Assembly: GCA_963576475.1 (NCBI GenBank)
Contig: OY754970.1
Location: 33,730,619 to 33,794,618 of the forward strand
Source of the DNA: Molanna angustata
Taxonomy: Eukaryota > Arthropoda > Insecta > Trichoptera > Molannidae
DNA length: 64,000 nt
Reading direction: 5' to 3'
Shown here: positions 56,801 to 64,000 of the stretch, piece by piece
How the letters are laid out: every line of letters begins with the position of its first letter
Position numbering within the stretch: the stretch's first letter is position 1
The notes under the pieces: generated by a model
Told to the model about the DNA's origin: nothing
Seen by the model: only the letters and a program-made list of their open reading frames with translations
The model's database searches: none
Program-made: the position numbers and the translations under genes

Positions 56801-59716
56801 AAATTCTAGTGGGTTTAGTATTTTGTGTAAACATTGTTTTTAAATTTTTAATTAGTAACACGGAGTCACTGGAGAAATGGACAAAAATGCAAAAACAAAA
56901 TCTTATGTTTGTATATGTTGTTATAAATTTAACAGCTATTTATTTTTATGACATGTCTTAATTTGGTCCCAAATTTTTTGTATCGGCAGGAAGATACATA
57001 GTGCACCGCTGACAATAGATAATTAGCCCATCTGGTGCACTTGTATACAAGTCTGCGTCCAATCCGTTAGCTGTGCTATGTGGACACAAACCATTACAAT
57101 TCATTTTTTTTTAAAAGCTAAATAGAATTCTTTCAATGTCCACTTTTCATTTTTAAACTGCTAATGTAACAACTATTTACCTATTTAACCGTTTCAGTGC
57201 TAATCCCGAGATGTTATCGTGATGAATCATGTGCTACACCAGTGCGGATCACGATAGGTTAACGTGATGGACAATGCTCCACTTAAACTCGCTGTAGAAA
57301 TCTTCTTTATCGACATATCCAAAATATAATAATTACATCGTGTAGCTGAACCATTTATCTAAGTAAATAGTGTTTACTTTTTGTCTATTTCATCCCGAGA
57401 CGTAATCGGGACCCGCACTGAGATACCGCTTTGTATGGATATTAATGTTGCGTATAACCCATATCCGAGGTCGTAGAGATTGTGCGCCGGTTTAGAAAAA
57501 TATTTATGTCCGTTTTTTTATTTAGTATATAAAAACAAAGTATTTTGCTGTAGATTTATATGTTTTTGTTTATTTATTTATATTGACAATAAGAGCATTA
57601 TTAACTAATATGAACGTAAAACAATGAGTAATTAATCTTATTATTTAATTATATTTTATTTGTGTCTTTAAGGTTGATTCATATTTCAAAATTACTCTTT
57701 TTTTAAAGTTCATGTGTTTTTGAGAGTAACTTCGATTTTTTGTGTCACCAACTTTTAAAATCTTACTAAGTGATAGACAAAATACATTGAATATTTTTTG
57801 CTATTATGAATGAATTTTGCTTTTATAAATGTTCCGAAAAAGTACTCCAGAGCTTGTTGACTTATTACAGTATTATTTATAACAACCAATTATTTTATGA
57901 CTATTTTCTACTATAAGTTGATAAATTACGGTGCAGCGGCGCATAGGTCAAAGCGCTTACAGATAAACTTCATACAAACGTATAAGGCACTAAGCAATTG
58001 TTGAAAACTGTGTTTGTTTTCGAAGAAATACTTAAAAATTCATGAATTTTAAGATGATTTTTATTCACTATATTCTTTCCTATGTCTTTTTTTACATATG
58101 TGATATTTTTTTGCTAATTAGTTATGTTTTTGTAAGCTGGAATGTTGAAAAAATCAGTTAAATAGTATGCAGAAACACAAAATCAACAAAAAATTGTATT
58201 CAACATTTAGAACATCTAAAAACGAATATTCTCGTCGAAGATTTCAAGTATCTCGGGTGAGTAGTTATTGAGATATGACGATTTTAATTTTGTCCGAAAA
58301 TTGCGCCGCACTGAGGTGTTACATTGTTTAGCATACGCGTAGCACGGAAAAGGTTAAGGAAAATTGTTGCCATTTTGACGAATAATAAGTTAAACATTTC
58401 TGATGATGCATATCGCTGAGATTATAATACTTTTTCTAATTTGTTGTTATTATTATTATTGACGTGGCAAGCAGGCAGCAGGCTGATGTTCTTGAATGAG
58501 TCCACAGTGTCACTGTAATCCATCTAGTCCATTCTTAAAGGAGTTGACACTCTCAGCAACAACCAGATCTTGAGGCAGCCTGTTCCAAGCATCCACCACT
58601 CTATTACTTAGGAAGTATTTATGTGGATTCTGAGCAAACATACTTCTATTTAACTTCAGGCTATGGCCAAGCAAGTGCTCATTTTGATTGCGAGTGTATA
58701 TATGGGGCAGTTCAGGACAGTCATAATAATAATTGTTTTACACTGATTTGATTGTTAAAAGGAAAATTTAGTTGTTATATAAATTATTTAAGATTGAATA
58801 AAATAGAAACCTCCAAAGGTATTTGACGAAAGCATGACACAGCGAAGACTGTGTGAGGAGGTTGTGTGAGTCCAGGTAGATGGAAGAACACGGTGTCACT
58901 GTGATAGTTATGTGAACCATCTGGCAATGCTAAAGCAGGAAGATGACGCCATGCTGATGGTAGCTCATTTGGATTCCCAGGTTTTAACTCTGGATAGCAA
59001 TACTCCACCTGATAAATTAACACAATAACAATTTGATGATACATTCAAGAGGAAAAATATATACATTTAAATGAAAGAATATGACCTTGAAACAAGAATA
59101 ATAAACAATCCTCATACATTCCCTAAGCAAATCAAAATGGCATTTATTATAGGTGAATGAACTTGGTCACAGCGATATTCAAACTTCAATTCTGCTTCCA
59201 CTTGATAACCAATCCATTATGCTAGTTAGTTTAAATATAATCAACCACTAATTTTGTAATTTTTGGCAGGTTTCCAGCTTATTGTACCTATTCAATGTCA
59301 GTGGTTCAACATTATCAAAAAGTGATCAATTGGGTGATACATTATATTCTATTATTGTACGTGCTGTCTTAGCTATGTTATTTTATCAATACTAATAATT
59401 CGTGAGGCTACAGTCAATTTTAATTGTAATTTCCATTAGTTCATCAAATTAATACATACATACATAATAAATTATACAAAAACCTAATTTCAAATATGAA
59501 TATAACATGAATGTTTACTTTAGAAACTGAGCAAGAATAATGTGTACCTAGATAGTTACTGTAATTATAAAAAAACAGCTTTCCAAAATACATGAATATG
59601 AAACCTAAATGCCAACAGGATTCCAAAAAATAATGCATTTCACTTACTTGGCACCCTTTTTTGTGATGAAATCCTACAACTAAAATATTAAGAATCGGTT
59701 GGGATATCGTCGTCAT
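50340..59716 (-). CDS. AVL9: AVL9 homolog, DENN-like late secretory pathway protein (7 coding exons)
   Basis: AVL9 acts in late Golgi-to-surface transport and, in animal cells, in migration and polarity. It belongs to the DENN superfamily of Rab regulators. Exons on the minus strand: 59648-59716, 58811-59008, 56045-56261, 54821-55010, 52638-53362, 51313-51496, 50340-50811. Phases agree (0,0,1,2,1,2) and give 684 residues, close to the human protein's length. Family landmarks: ILVVGFHHKKGCQVEY (about 11-26), LPDGSHNY and DTVFFHLP (52-66), SVQKSVCV (103-110), HKAVLLFKLILLQRKVV in the central DENN core (about 173-189), a variable acidic linker (about 230-350), LFSEGFLCLPYLSLQ (358-372), LRFADHLVRH (430-439), HPFAGQLSVTDMKLRL (511-526), and a C-terminal GRKVTQAVV...SQAKGALSVWW amphipathic stretch (536-572). 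The start is the first in-frame ATG before the conserved N-terminus, with A at -3. Confidence 0.93.
51313..51496 (-). CDS. AVL9: AVL9 coding exon 6
   Basis: Acceptor TTATTTACAG, then DGSREIDNFNALFVSAFKTT to TDMKLRLA. Donor CA|GTGAGT. Residues 467-527. Confidence 0.92.
51727..51880 (-). mobile_element. SINE-2 copy in AVL9 intron 5
   Basis: Minus strand starts GGCCTCCGTGGCTTAGTTA and includes GGGTTCGATTCCCATTGGAG, with the CCTGTTAGTTACCCGAGTAG end. An internal part of the body has been deleted. Confidence 0.75.
51980..52600 (+). pseudogene. LINE C-terminal fragment antisense in AVL9 intron 5
   Basis: A 142-codon frame (51980-52408) reads MQYGIVAWGEAYKTSILPLE, then ITQRLIIKIINKKPSDYPT and HYYTYNGVVWFNQL near the end: the post-RT thumb and tail of a CR1/Jockey-like non-LTR retrotransposon. 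A 3' UTR and an AATAAAAAAAAA end follow at 52582-52596. The RT domain is lost by 5' truncation. Orientation is opposite to AVL9. Confidence 0.75.
52638..53362 (-). CDS. AVL9: AVL9 coding exon 5
   Basis: Longest exon. Begins VLSRPMSPPPTSN, passes through a poorly conserved acidic, serine-rich linker, then the conserved block GLPLKLFSEGFLCLPYLSL to YLLCLLRTSLLP. Acceptor TTTTTAG, donor G|GTAATA. Confidence 0.93.
53405..53490. promoter_or_regulatory. Repeated CCGGTA palindromes in AVL9 intron 4
   Basis: The perfect palindrome CCGTACCGGTACGG lies at 53409-53422, and the closely related GCCATACCGGTACGGC at 53452-53467. Both are preceded by GTATGG, and worn GTCATACCAGTCATAC follows. It may be a binding site cluster or the end of a small element; unproven. 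Confidence 0.4.
54012..54260 (-). pseudogene. LINE C-terminal relic in AVL9 intron 4
   Basis: Minus strand reads NTVLKRRANWIGHVLRHKDL and LHIILDGMVEGT, then after a frame break TELKRVAEDRAEWRKRYIAL ending in TAA. This is the basic tail of a non-LTR retrotransposon protein with an internal deletion. Same orientation as AVL9. Confidence 0.7.
54821..55010 (-). CDS. AVL9: AVL9 coding exon 4
   Basis: Acceptor TTATTGTAG, then LSVTNLVDTWRHKAVLLFK through LYSSANI. Donor GT|GTGAGT. Holds the core helix of the central DENN module; ends two bases into codon 225. Confidence 0.92.
55125..55330. mobile_element. Partial copy of MITE family F, overlapping AVL9 intron 3
   Basis: TTTACGTGATCACTTTATGCG, then CATGCGCAACGTT and TTCCCTTATCAATGTAATTT match both ends of 38245-38515. 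The other end is not clearly present. Confidence 0.45.
55640..55885 (+). repeat. Worn TATA cassette of family A in AVL9 intron 3
   Basis: ATGTGTTGTGCTTCTTTTTATA at the left and GTGGGATATGCCATGATGG at the right match the cassette at 63880-64000, separated by unrelated sequence. Confidence 0.4.
56045..56261 (-). CDS. AVL9: AVL9 coding exon 3
   Basis: Acceptor TTATTTTAG, then QVTQRTSDMTRSSVQKSVC through LTDQVLE. Donor A|GTAAGTATT. Residues 90-161 plus one base of 162. Confidence 0.92.
57189..58353. mobile_element. piggyBac-like non-autonomous element in AVL9 intron 2
   Basis: TTAA at 57185-57188 and 58354-58357 flank ends reading CCGTTTCAGTGCTA and, inverted, CCTTTTCCGTGCTA (12 of 14 match). 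TTAA duplication with CC.. ends is the piggyBac signature. The 1165-bp interior has no transposase frame and is AT-rich, with GATAACGT- and CCCGAGACGTAATCGGG-type palindromes near the left end. Confidence 0.7.
58811..59008 (-). CDS. AVL9: AVL9 coding exon 2
   Basis: Acceptor TTATCAG, then VEYCYPEL through CFRQIPLE (residues 24-89). The donor is GAG|GTTTCT, weak after the GT, but the alignment to the family is gap-free across this junction. Phase 0. Confidence 0.88.
59648..59716 (-). CDS. AVL9: AVL9 coding exon 1
   Basis: Codons 1-23, from ATG at 59716 to CAA before the donor GTAAGT (59647-59642). Encodes the start of the longin-like/uDENN strand, ending FHHKKGCQ. Phase 0. Confidence 0.9.
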
Positions 59717-60465
59717 TTTTTTAAAACTCTATTTCATTATAAAAATACTATTTTATGTCACAGAATTCATCTAGAATTTACAATTTTGACAGATAATGGA
59801 CGACAGAGTAAATGTAGACACCAACAAAAAATATCGATTATCAAATATTTTAAAGCCAACAAAAGATGCCAATGTCAACCAGTACATTTATTTATATTTT
59901 TGTTAATATTGACTAGGTATTTTATAAAAAAGTTCAAGATATTTGCCGACAACTATACACATTGGTAAATTTAATGAAACTTCTCTTTTGCTGGGAAACT
60001 TCATGTAATAATATTACATCATATTATAATAGTAGAAACAAACTTTCTGTGTCGCTTCTCCTTCGATAAGGTTCTCAGCTGGCATGCATTTTTCGTTGGT
60101 GCAGAGTTGTAATACGTGATCATCGTGTTGCTCATGTTCAGTAAAAAACGTATCAATCGGTGACATTTTTTATATCGCTGTGATTTATAATAATATTTTT
60201 TGTTAAGAGTCTGTTGACAAATAGATACCACCACAAGTTGAAGAGGTTCGGCCCCGCCAAGCCTTAAAATAATGTGGTATTTTAGTGCCTGGCTTTTTAT
60301 AATGTGTCTGCCGTGGTTTTGATTGTTAACGTCACGTGTTTCACGCTTAAATGCTTAATGTGGCATCTCTACTGCTAAAGAAAGTTTGCATGATATTCTT
60401 TAAGAATATTTTTCTTTGAAGAATGAATTTAGAATGAATATTATCGTCTTCTAAGAAACTTCATA
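59717..60465 (-). promoter_or_regulatory. AVL9 5' flank
   Basis: Expected to hold the AVL9 promoter and 5' UTR. A short upstream frame (ATG AAT TCT GTG ACA TAA) lies about 50 bases before the start. No TATA box or initiator stands out. Frames on either strand here have no known relatives. Confidence 0.35.
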
Positions 60466-62310
60466 ATGAGTGTGATTGGGGAACATCACGGTTTTCCATT
60501 ATATACAATGGAGGTACGAGGGGAGGCGACCCTGGAGTGGTCAACGAAGGGCGTCCGAACGGCATCGACTTTTCTCGTCGCGGACGGCCTGCGCGAGGGA
60601 GCTATTCTCGGGCAACCTTGGCTCCTGGAAGAGGAGGTCTGCGTTGACTTCCGCCGGGGCTGCGTTAACTTCGGGAAGAGGGAGCGAATCACCATACATT
60701 TGACCCCCCATCGGGCATGTTCACCCACAGAAACCGCGACCTTGCAGCTATGTGAGGATGTTCGGGCTCCTGCACAGGGGAAGATACGAGAAGTGTTGGA
60801 GGACCTTCGGGAGGTTCCAGAATCTCGACCACTCACGGCTATTGCAGCGCCGGACGGGGCCCGCTACCGGTTGGGGGTGATGCCTTTTGGCTTGGCTGGT
60901 GCGCCGTCCGGTTTCCGGAGGACGATGGTGCAAGTGACAGCAGGATTCGTTCACGAATTCTCATCACCGGCTCCTCGGGGACGCGGGAGGAGCGCTGCCG
61001 TCACCTTCGGCTGGTGCTGGAGCGCCTGGCGTTGTATGGCCTGCGCTGCGCCCCCGAGAAGTGCACTGTTGGTGCGAACTCCCTCCAGTATCTGAGACAT
61101 GCGATGACCGCCACCGTCCGCAGGAAGTGCATGAGCGAGCCATCCAAGAGGCACCAACGCTAACACCAGGGGCTGCCTTATCGGACTTCTCCGAATGCTC
61201 CGGTCACGTAACATCGGAAGGTTCCGACGATCCACTGGCAGGAATGGCCGACCATTCTGGTACGGGTTCGGCCGCCGTTTTTCGTCATCGCCATAGGGCC
61301 CCGCGTTTGCCGAGCCGCTTTCGGGAGGAATGGACGAATGACAGGACGCTGGATTTCTCTCGAAAAGGGTGGGGCGATTGATACCGGCCCGCCTCGGCCC
61401 CATGTCCGCGAGAGAGATCCACCGTCCTATTCGAGTAGGTTGTGGCAAAATTTCTCCGCGGAACCTACCCCGACCGTCAGCGGAATTCTGGGGAAATTTA
61501 TTTTAATTTTTTTTTATATGGCAATTTTTTTTGGACAAGGATTTGAACTTTTTTTCAAAAAGAGAGTCTGACAGCTACCAACAGCTGATCAGCTGATTTT
61601 TTACTCGACGGCCGGACACTCTCCGGCACAAGAAAAAACCGACTTTATAACTGAAAGAACCCTTGGGATTCCGCCAGAGAATCCCAACAGGTTGAGATCT
61701 ATCGGTCCTGCCACGACAGAGGCGCAAACTGCCCCAAAACTGAACAAGGTACCTCCGCCACGCGGTGAAATTTTTGTAAATCTTTTGCAGCATTTCTTTG
61801 TAACTGTAGAGGCCTCTTCAGACTGCAGCCGAAGGATAGAAGCAGCTTCTCAGGCCGTAGTGCGCCTCGTAACTTGCATTTTTTTTATTTTAACACCTGA
61901 TTACTGACTCGAGGCGCCGACGGCCTGGGAAGTGTCTGCCCTAGCGCAAGCCAGGGCCCCCCTTTTGTAACCGTGTGGAGGGGAGGATCACCATAGCCTG
62001 TCGCGCCCTTGACCCAGAATTTCTCGTCTGCAATCGCTTCTCTGTTCTCTTTTTTCTTTTGTTCTGGATCGAGGACCTATACCTGAGGACGTCACCCACC
62101 TGTAGCTTCCTGCTGGTCTACGACGGGGTGATCTGCTGAGCGTCTCCCTCAGCAGACGGTCGAAGAGGAAAGGACCGCGTTCTTGGGGTGAGTGCCTTCA
62201 ATTCTCTCTCGATCCAAGACCGAAGCTGGTCACATTACATAACTAGGACGCCTTGCGTCCATAGGACTGACGGCCCTCTCTGCGACCGCAGAGAGAGAGC
62301 TGGTGTTATT
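60466..62310 (+). pseudogene. GC-rich Ty3-type LTR retroelement relic
   Basis: The first frame (60466-61095, 209 codons) opens in the distal part of a retroviral-type aspartic protease (STFLVADGLREGAILGQPWL, DF..G.VNFG) and runs into RT: LTAIAAPDGARYRLGVMPFG and LAGAPSGFRRTMV. At about 60955 the reading frame shifts; the following RT stretch (LITGSS..., LRCAPEKCTVGANSLQYL) continues in another phase. The catalytic YxDD box expected between them is missing, so the RT is dead. 61100-61380 reads as scrambled tail. 61440-62310 may be LTR-derived but no LTR pair was found. G+C is far above the surroundings. Confidence 0.7.
62132..62156. other. Hairpin in the LTR-relic tail
   Basis: TCTGCTGAG (62132-62140) and CTCAGCAGA (62148-62156) pair perfectly over a 7-base loop. 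A second stem, CTCTCTGC/GCAGAGAG with a 4-base loop, lies at about 62276-62295. Confidence 0.55.
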
Positions 62311-62316
62311 ATGACT

Positions 62317-62456
62317 AAAAATAATATTAACAAACGAAAAATATCTATTTTTTATGCTAAATTAATCATTTACTAATTATGTCAATAAAAATAATATTAT
62401 CAAATGAAAATTATCTATTTTTCGAGTTTAATGAATCATTTACTATTTGGAAGAAG
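62317..62456 (+). repeat. Tandem duplication, 70-bp unit
   Basis: AAAAATAATATTA opens units at 62317 and 62387. Both end AATCATTTACTA. Located where GC-rich relic sequence gives way to AT-rich DNA. Confidence 0.65.
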
Positions 62457-62560
62457 TCGATATATTTTTATTCATGAAAGCGTCGAACTACAACATTCAA
62501 TATAATATATAAACCCAGACATTCGCTTTGATTATATTTTTATAAGGTTGCATGAAATAA

Positions 62561-62779
62561 TGGCAATGGACAGGTCATGTTGCCAGACAGTGTACGGACA
62601 GATGGGCACCCAGAATTCTAAATTGGAGACCATGGGCTATGAAAAGGGGAATAGGTCGGCCCCAGAAAAGGTGGGCCGATGATATTGTCCCTGTCGCTGG
62701 AAGCAGGTGGGTTCAAAAAGCAAAAAAAAAGACGAAGCTTTTAGAAGAGGCCTACATCCAGCAGTGGAGAGATGGCTGA
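62561..62779 (+). pseudogene. LINE C-terminal fragment
   Basis: 73 codons without a break: WQWTGHVARQCTDRWAPRIL, then GRPQKRWADDI and EEAYIQQWRDG before TGA. This is the conserved tail of an RTE/R-type non-LTR retrotransposon protein, 5'-truncated, followed by an A/G-rich end (AAGAAAGAAGAAGAAG). Confidence 0.75.
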
Positions 62780-62949
62780 GAAAGAAAGAAGAAGAAGAAA
62801 GATTTGGCTGTTTTAATATACATATGTTTGCACAGTATGATTATTTTATTTTTTAGTTATTTATTTATTTTTTACACAAAAAAACATATTACATAAGAAA
62901 ATACATTAACAAAAAGAAACTAAAACACTTTACAGTATAACTTCCTTCA
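62780..62949. other. AT-rich spacer
   Basis: No recognised feature. Confidence 0.5.
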
Positions 62950-63375
62950 AAAAGAGACGAACTCGTGCTTTGAAGGGAGTTGTAACTTCACAAACATAAT
63001 ACAAAAAAAACAGAATAACAATAAACCAAAATAAAATAATCATAGATATCAAAAGAATAACTAAAAATAAACCTGTTTAACAAAAATAGACATAATATGT
63101 AACAATGTACAAATATATAAAAAATACAATTATAAATAACTAAATAAGCATATAATATACAACACTGAACAATAATTTTTTTTTTAAAACACAAACCCTC
63201 TATATCTTTATAAAATTTATTTAAATCAACAATATCTGCATGTCTCTGCTCAGGCAATAGATCGTTGAACCACTTTACGCCAAGATACGTATAGTGGTTT
63301 TGTGCGTAAGTTGTCCTTTTTTTGGGATATTGAGCATTATATTGAATCGACGAGTAGCTCTAATGCATTCAGAAG
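62950..63375 (-). pseudogene. LINE C-terminal fragment, frameshifted
   Basis: Minus strand: TRRFNIMLNIPKKGQLTHKT in one phase, then QNHYTYLGVKWFNDLLPEQR and DLNKFYKDIEGL in the next. This matches the end of CR1/Jockey-type proteins, comparable to HYYTYNGVVWFNQL at 52270-52320. Frame break near 63315. Confidence 0.65.
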
Positions 63376-63382
63376 GCGGAAT

Positions 63383-63562
63383 GGGACACTTGGCTGCGGC
63401 CACTTGGGTGCGGGACGCTTGGAAGCGGGACACTTGGCTGCGGGACACTTGGCTGCGGGACACTTGGCTGCGGGACACTTGGATGCGGGACACTTGGCTG
63501 CGGGACACTTGGCTGCGGGACACTTGAGTGCGACGGACATTTGGCTGCGAGCCCACTTGGTC
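63383..63562 (+). repeat. Minisatellite, 15-bp unit, about 12 copies
   Basis: Unit GGGACACTTGGCTGC with GAAGC, GATGC and GAGTGC variants; edge copies are more diverged. It lies at the upstream edge of the minus-strand LINE fragment. All six frames are open over it because the unit has no stop and is a multiple of three. Confidence 0.9.
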
Positions 63563-63718
63563 GCGAATTCCAAAATATTTTTTTTTTGCTTAGGAATGAG
63601 AAAAAAAAAAAAAAAAAGATTTTTGTAATGCTGTTTATATGTAGTTGATATGCGGGTATACACAGACATTTAAAATATAAAGAGATATATGTATTTAAGT
63701 ATAAAAATATAAAGTAGC

Positions 63719-63763
63719 TGTGAGGCACCGGCTTAAAATAGTGCTTCCACTCTTTTCTATTAC
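63719..63763 (+). repeat. Conserved 43-bp dispersed block, copy 2
   Basis: TGTGAGGCACCGGCTTAAAA and TAGTGCTTCCACTC match 49487-49530. Confidence 0.6.
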
Positions 63764-63849
63764 TGTTTTCGAGTGTCCCGTAAGAGCCGGGTAATCGAAA
63801 ATACAACAGGCAACAATAACATCTGACATAGTTCAGCAATGAGGTTCAC

Positions 63850-64000
63850 CACCCATTCTGAATGTAGTGCCTTTTCAGGTGAGACGAGTCTGGTGTGTGG
63901 GTATACACATATGTGTTGTGCTCCCTTTTATAAGGCAATGCACACCCGCACACCTTTAGCTGGTTACCCCACATTGTGGGATATGCCGTGATGGTATGAA
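63850..64000 (+). repeat. TATA cassette of family A, cut by the window end
   Basis: GAGACGAGTCTGGTGTGTGG through CCTTTTATAAGG to GTGGGATATGCCGTGATGG, matching the minus strand of 3485-3615. The sequence before 63880 (CCTTTTCAGGT) differs from family A, so the cassette occurs in more than one setting. Confidence 0.65.

Noticed and set aside
63275..63839. Four overlapping frames of 77-156 codons with repeating pentapeptides
   Set aside because: They arise from the 15-bp minisatellite, which has no stop in any frame; no start context or homology supports a protein.

Overview
The window is animal nuclear DNA, most likely from an insect. The main gene is split by introns with GT/AG borders. The background is strongly A+T-rich, and several kinds of non-LTR retrotransposon, tRNA-headed SINEs and MITEs fill most of the space. 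The frequent short TAGGTA/CCTAC words and the SINE types make a lepidopteran plausible, but nothing here proves the order.

One host gene can be assembled with confidence: the AVL9 homolog (DENN-like late secretory pathway protein), on the minus strand from 59716 down to 50340. Seven coding exons join with consistent phases into 684 codons plus a stop. Its introns hold a TTAA-flanked piggyBac-like element (intron 2), a decayed LINE tail and a pair of CCGGTA palindromes (intron 4), and an antisense LINE tail plus a SINE (intron 5).

Region by region: 1-29 kb is repeat-rich DNA with no recognised host coding exon. It is broken by short G-rich or CpG-rich islands near 2.4, 5.5, 10.8, 18.7, 24.1, 25.2 and 28.2 kb, some with splice-donor-like or AAGATGGC motifs, so they may be promoters or 5' exons of a gene lying mostly outside the window. 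A LINE with an intact reverse transcriptase frame lies at 20.6-22.9 kb. Between 29 and 38 kb there are tandem arrays (64-bp and 46-bp units), inverted copies of one long repeat, and two LINE C-terminal relics. At 39.0-41.4 kb a 5'-truncated I-group LINE (RT plus RNase H) sits inside a SINE, with a clear target duplication and a run of about 88 A. Between 41.4 and 50.3 kb there are SINEs, a foldback element, a hAT-like MITE and a possible 5' exon on the minus strand. The stretch 50.3-59.7 kb is AVL9. Between 60.4 and 62.3 kb lies a GC-rich Ty3-type LTR retroelement relic whose RT catalytic box is missing. The end holds LINE tails, a 15-bp minisatellite and one more copy of the repeat that opens the window.

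Apart from AVL9, every substantial coding frame belongs to a mobile element. I did not find a convincing new multi-gene system. The most notable unexplained signals are the repeat families with conserved hairpins, the near-identical 26-mer shared by two GC islands 26 kb apart, and several very regular inverted repeats.
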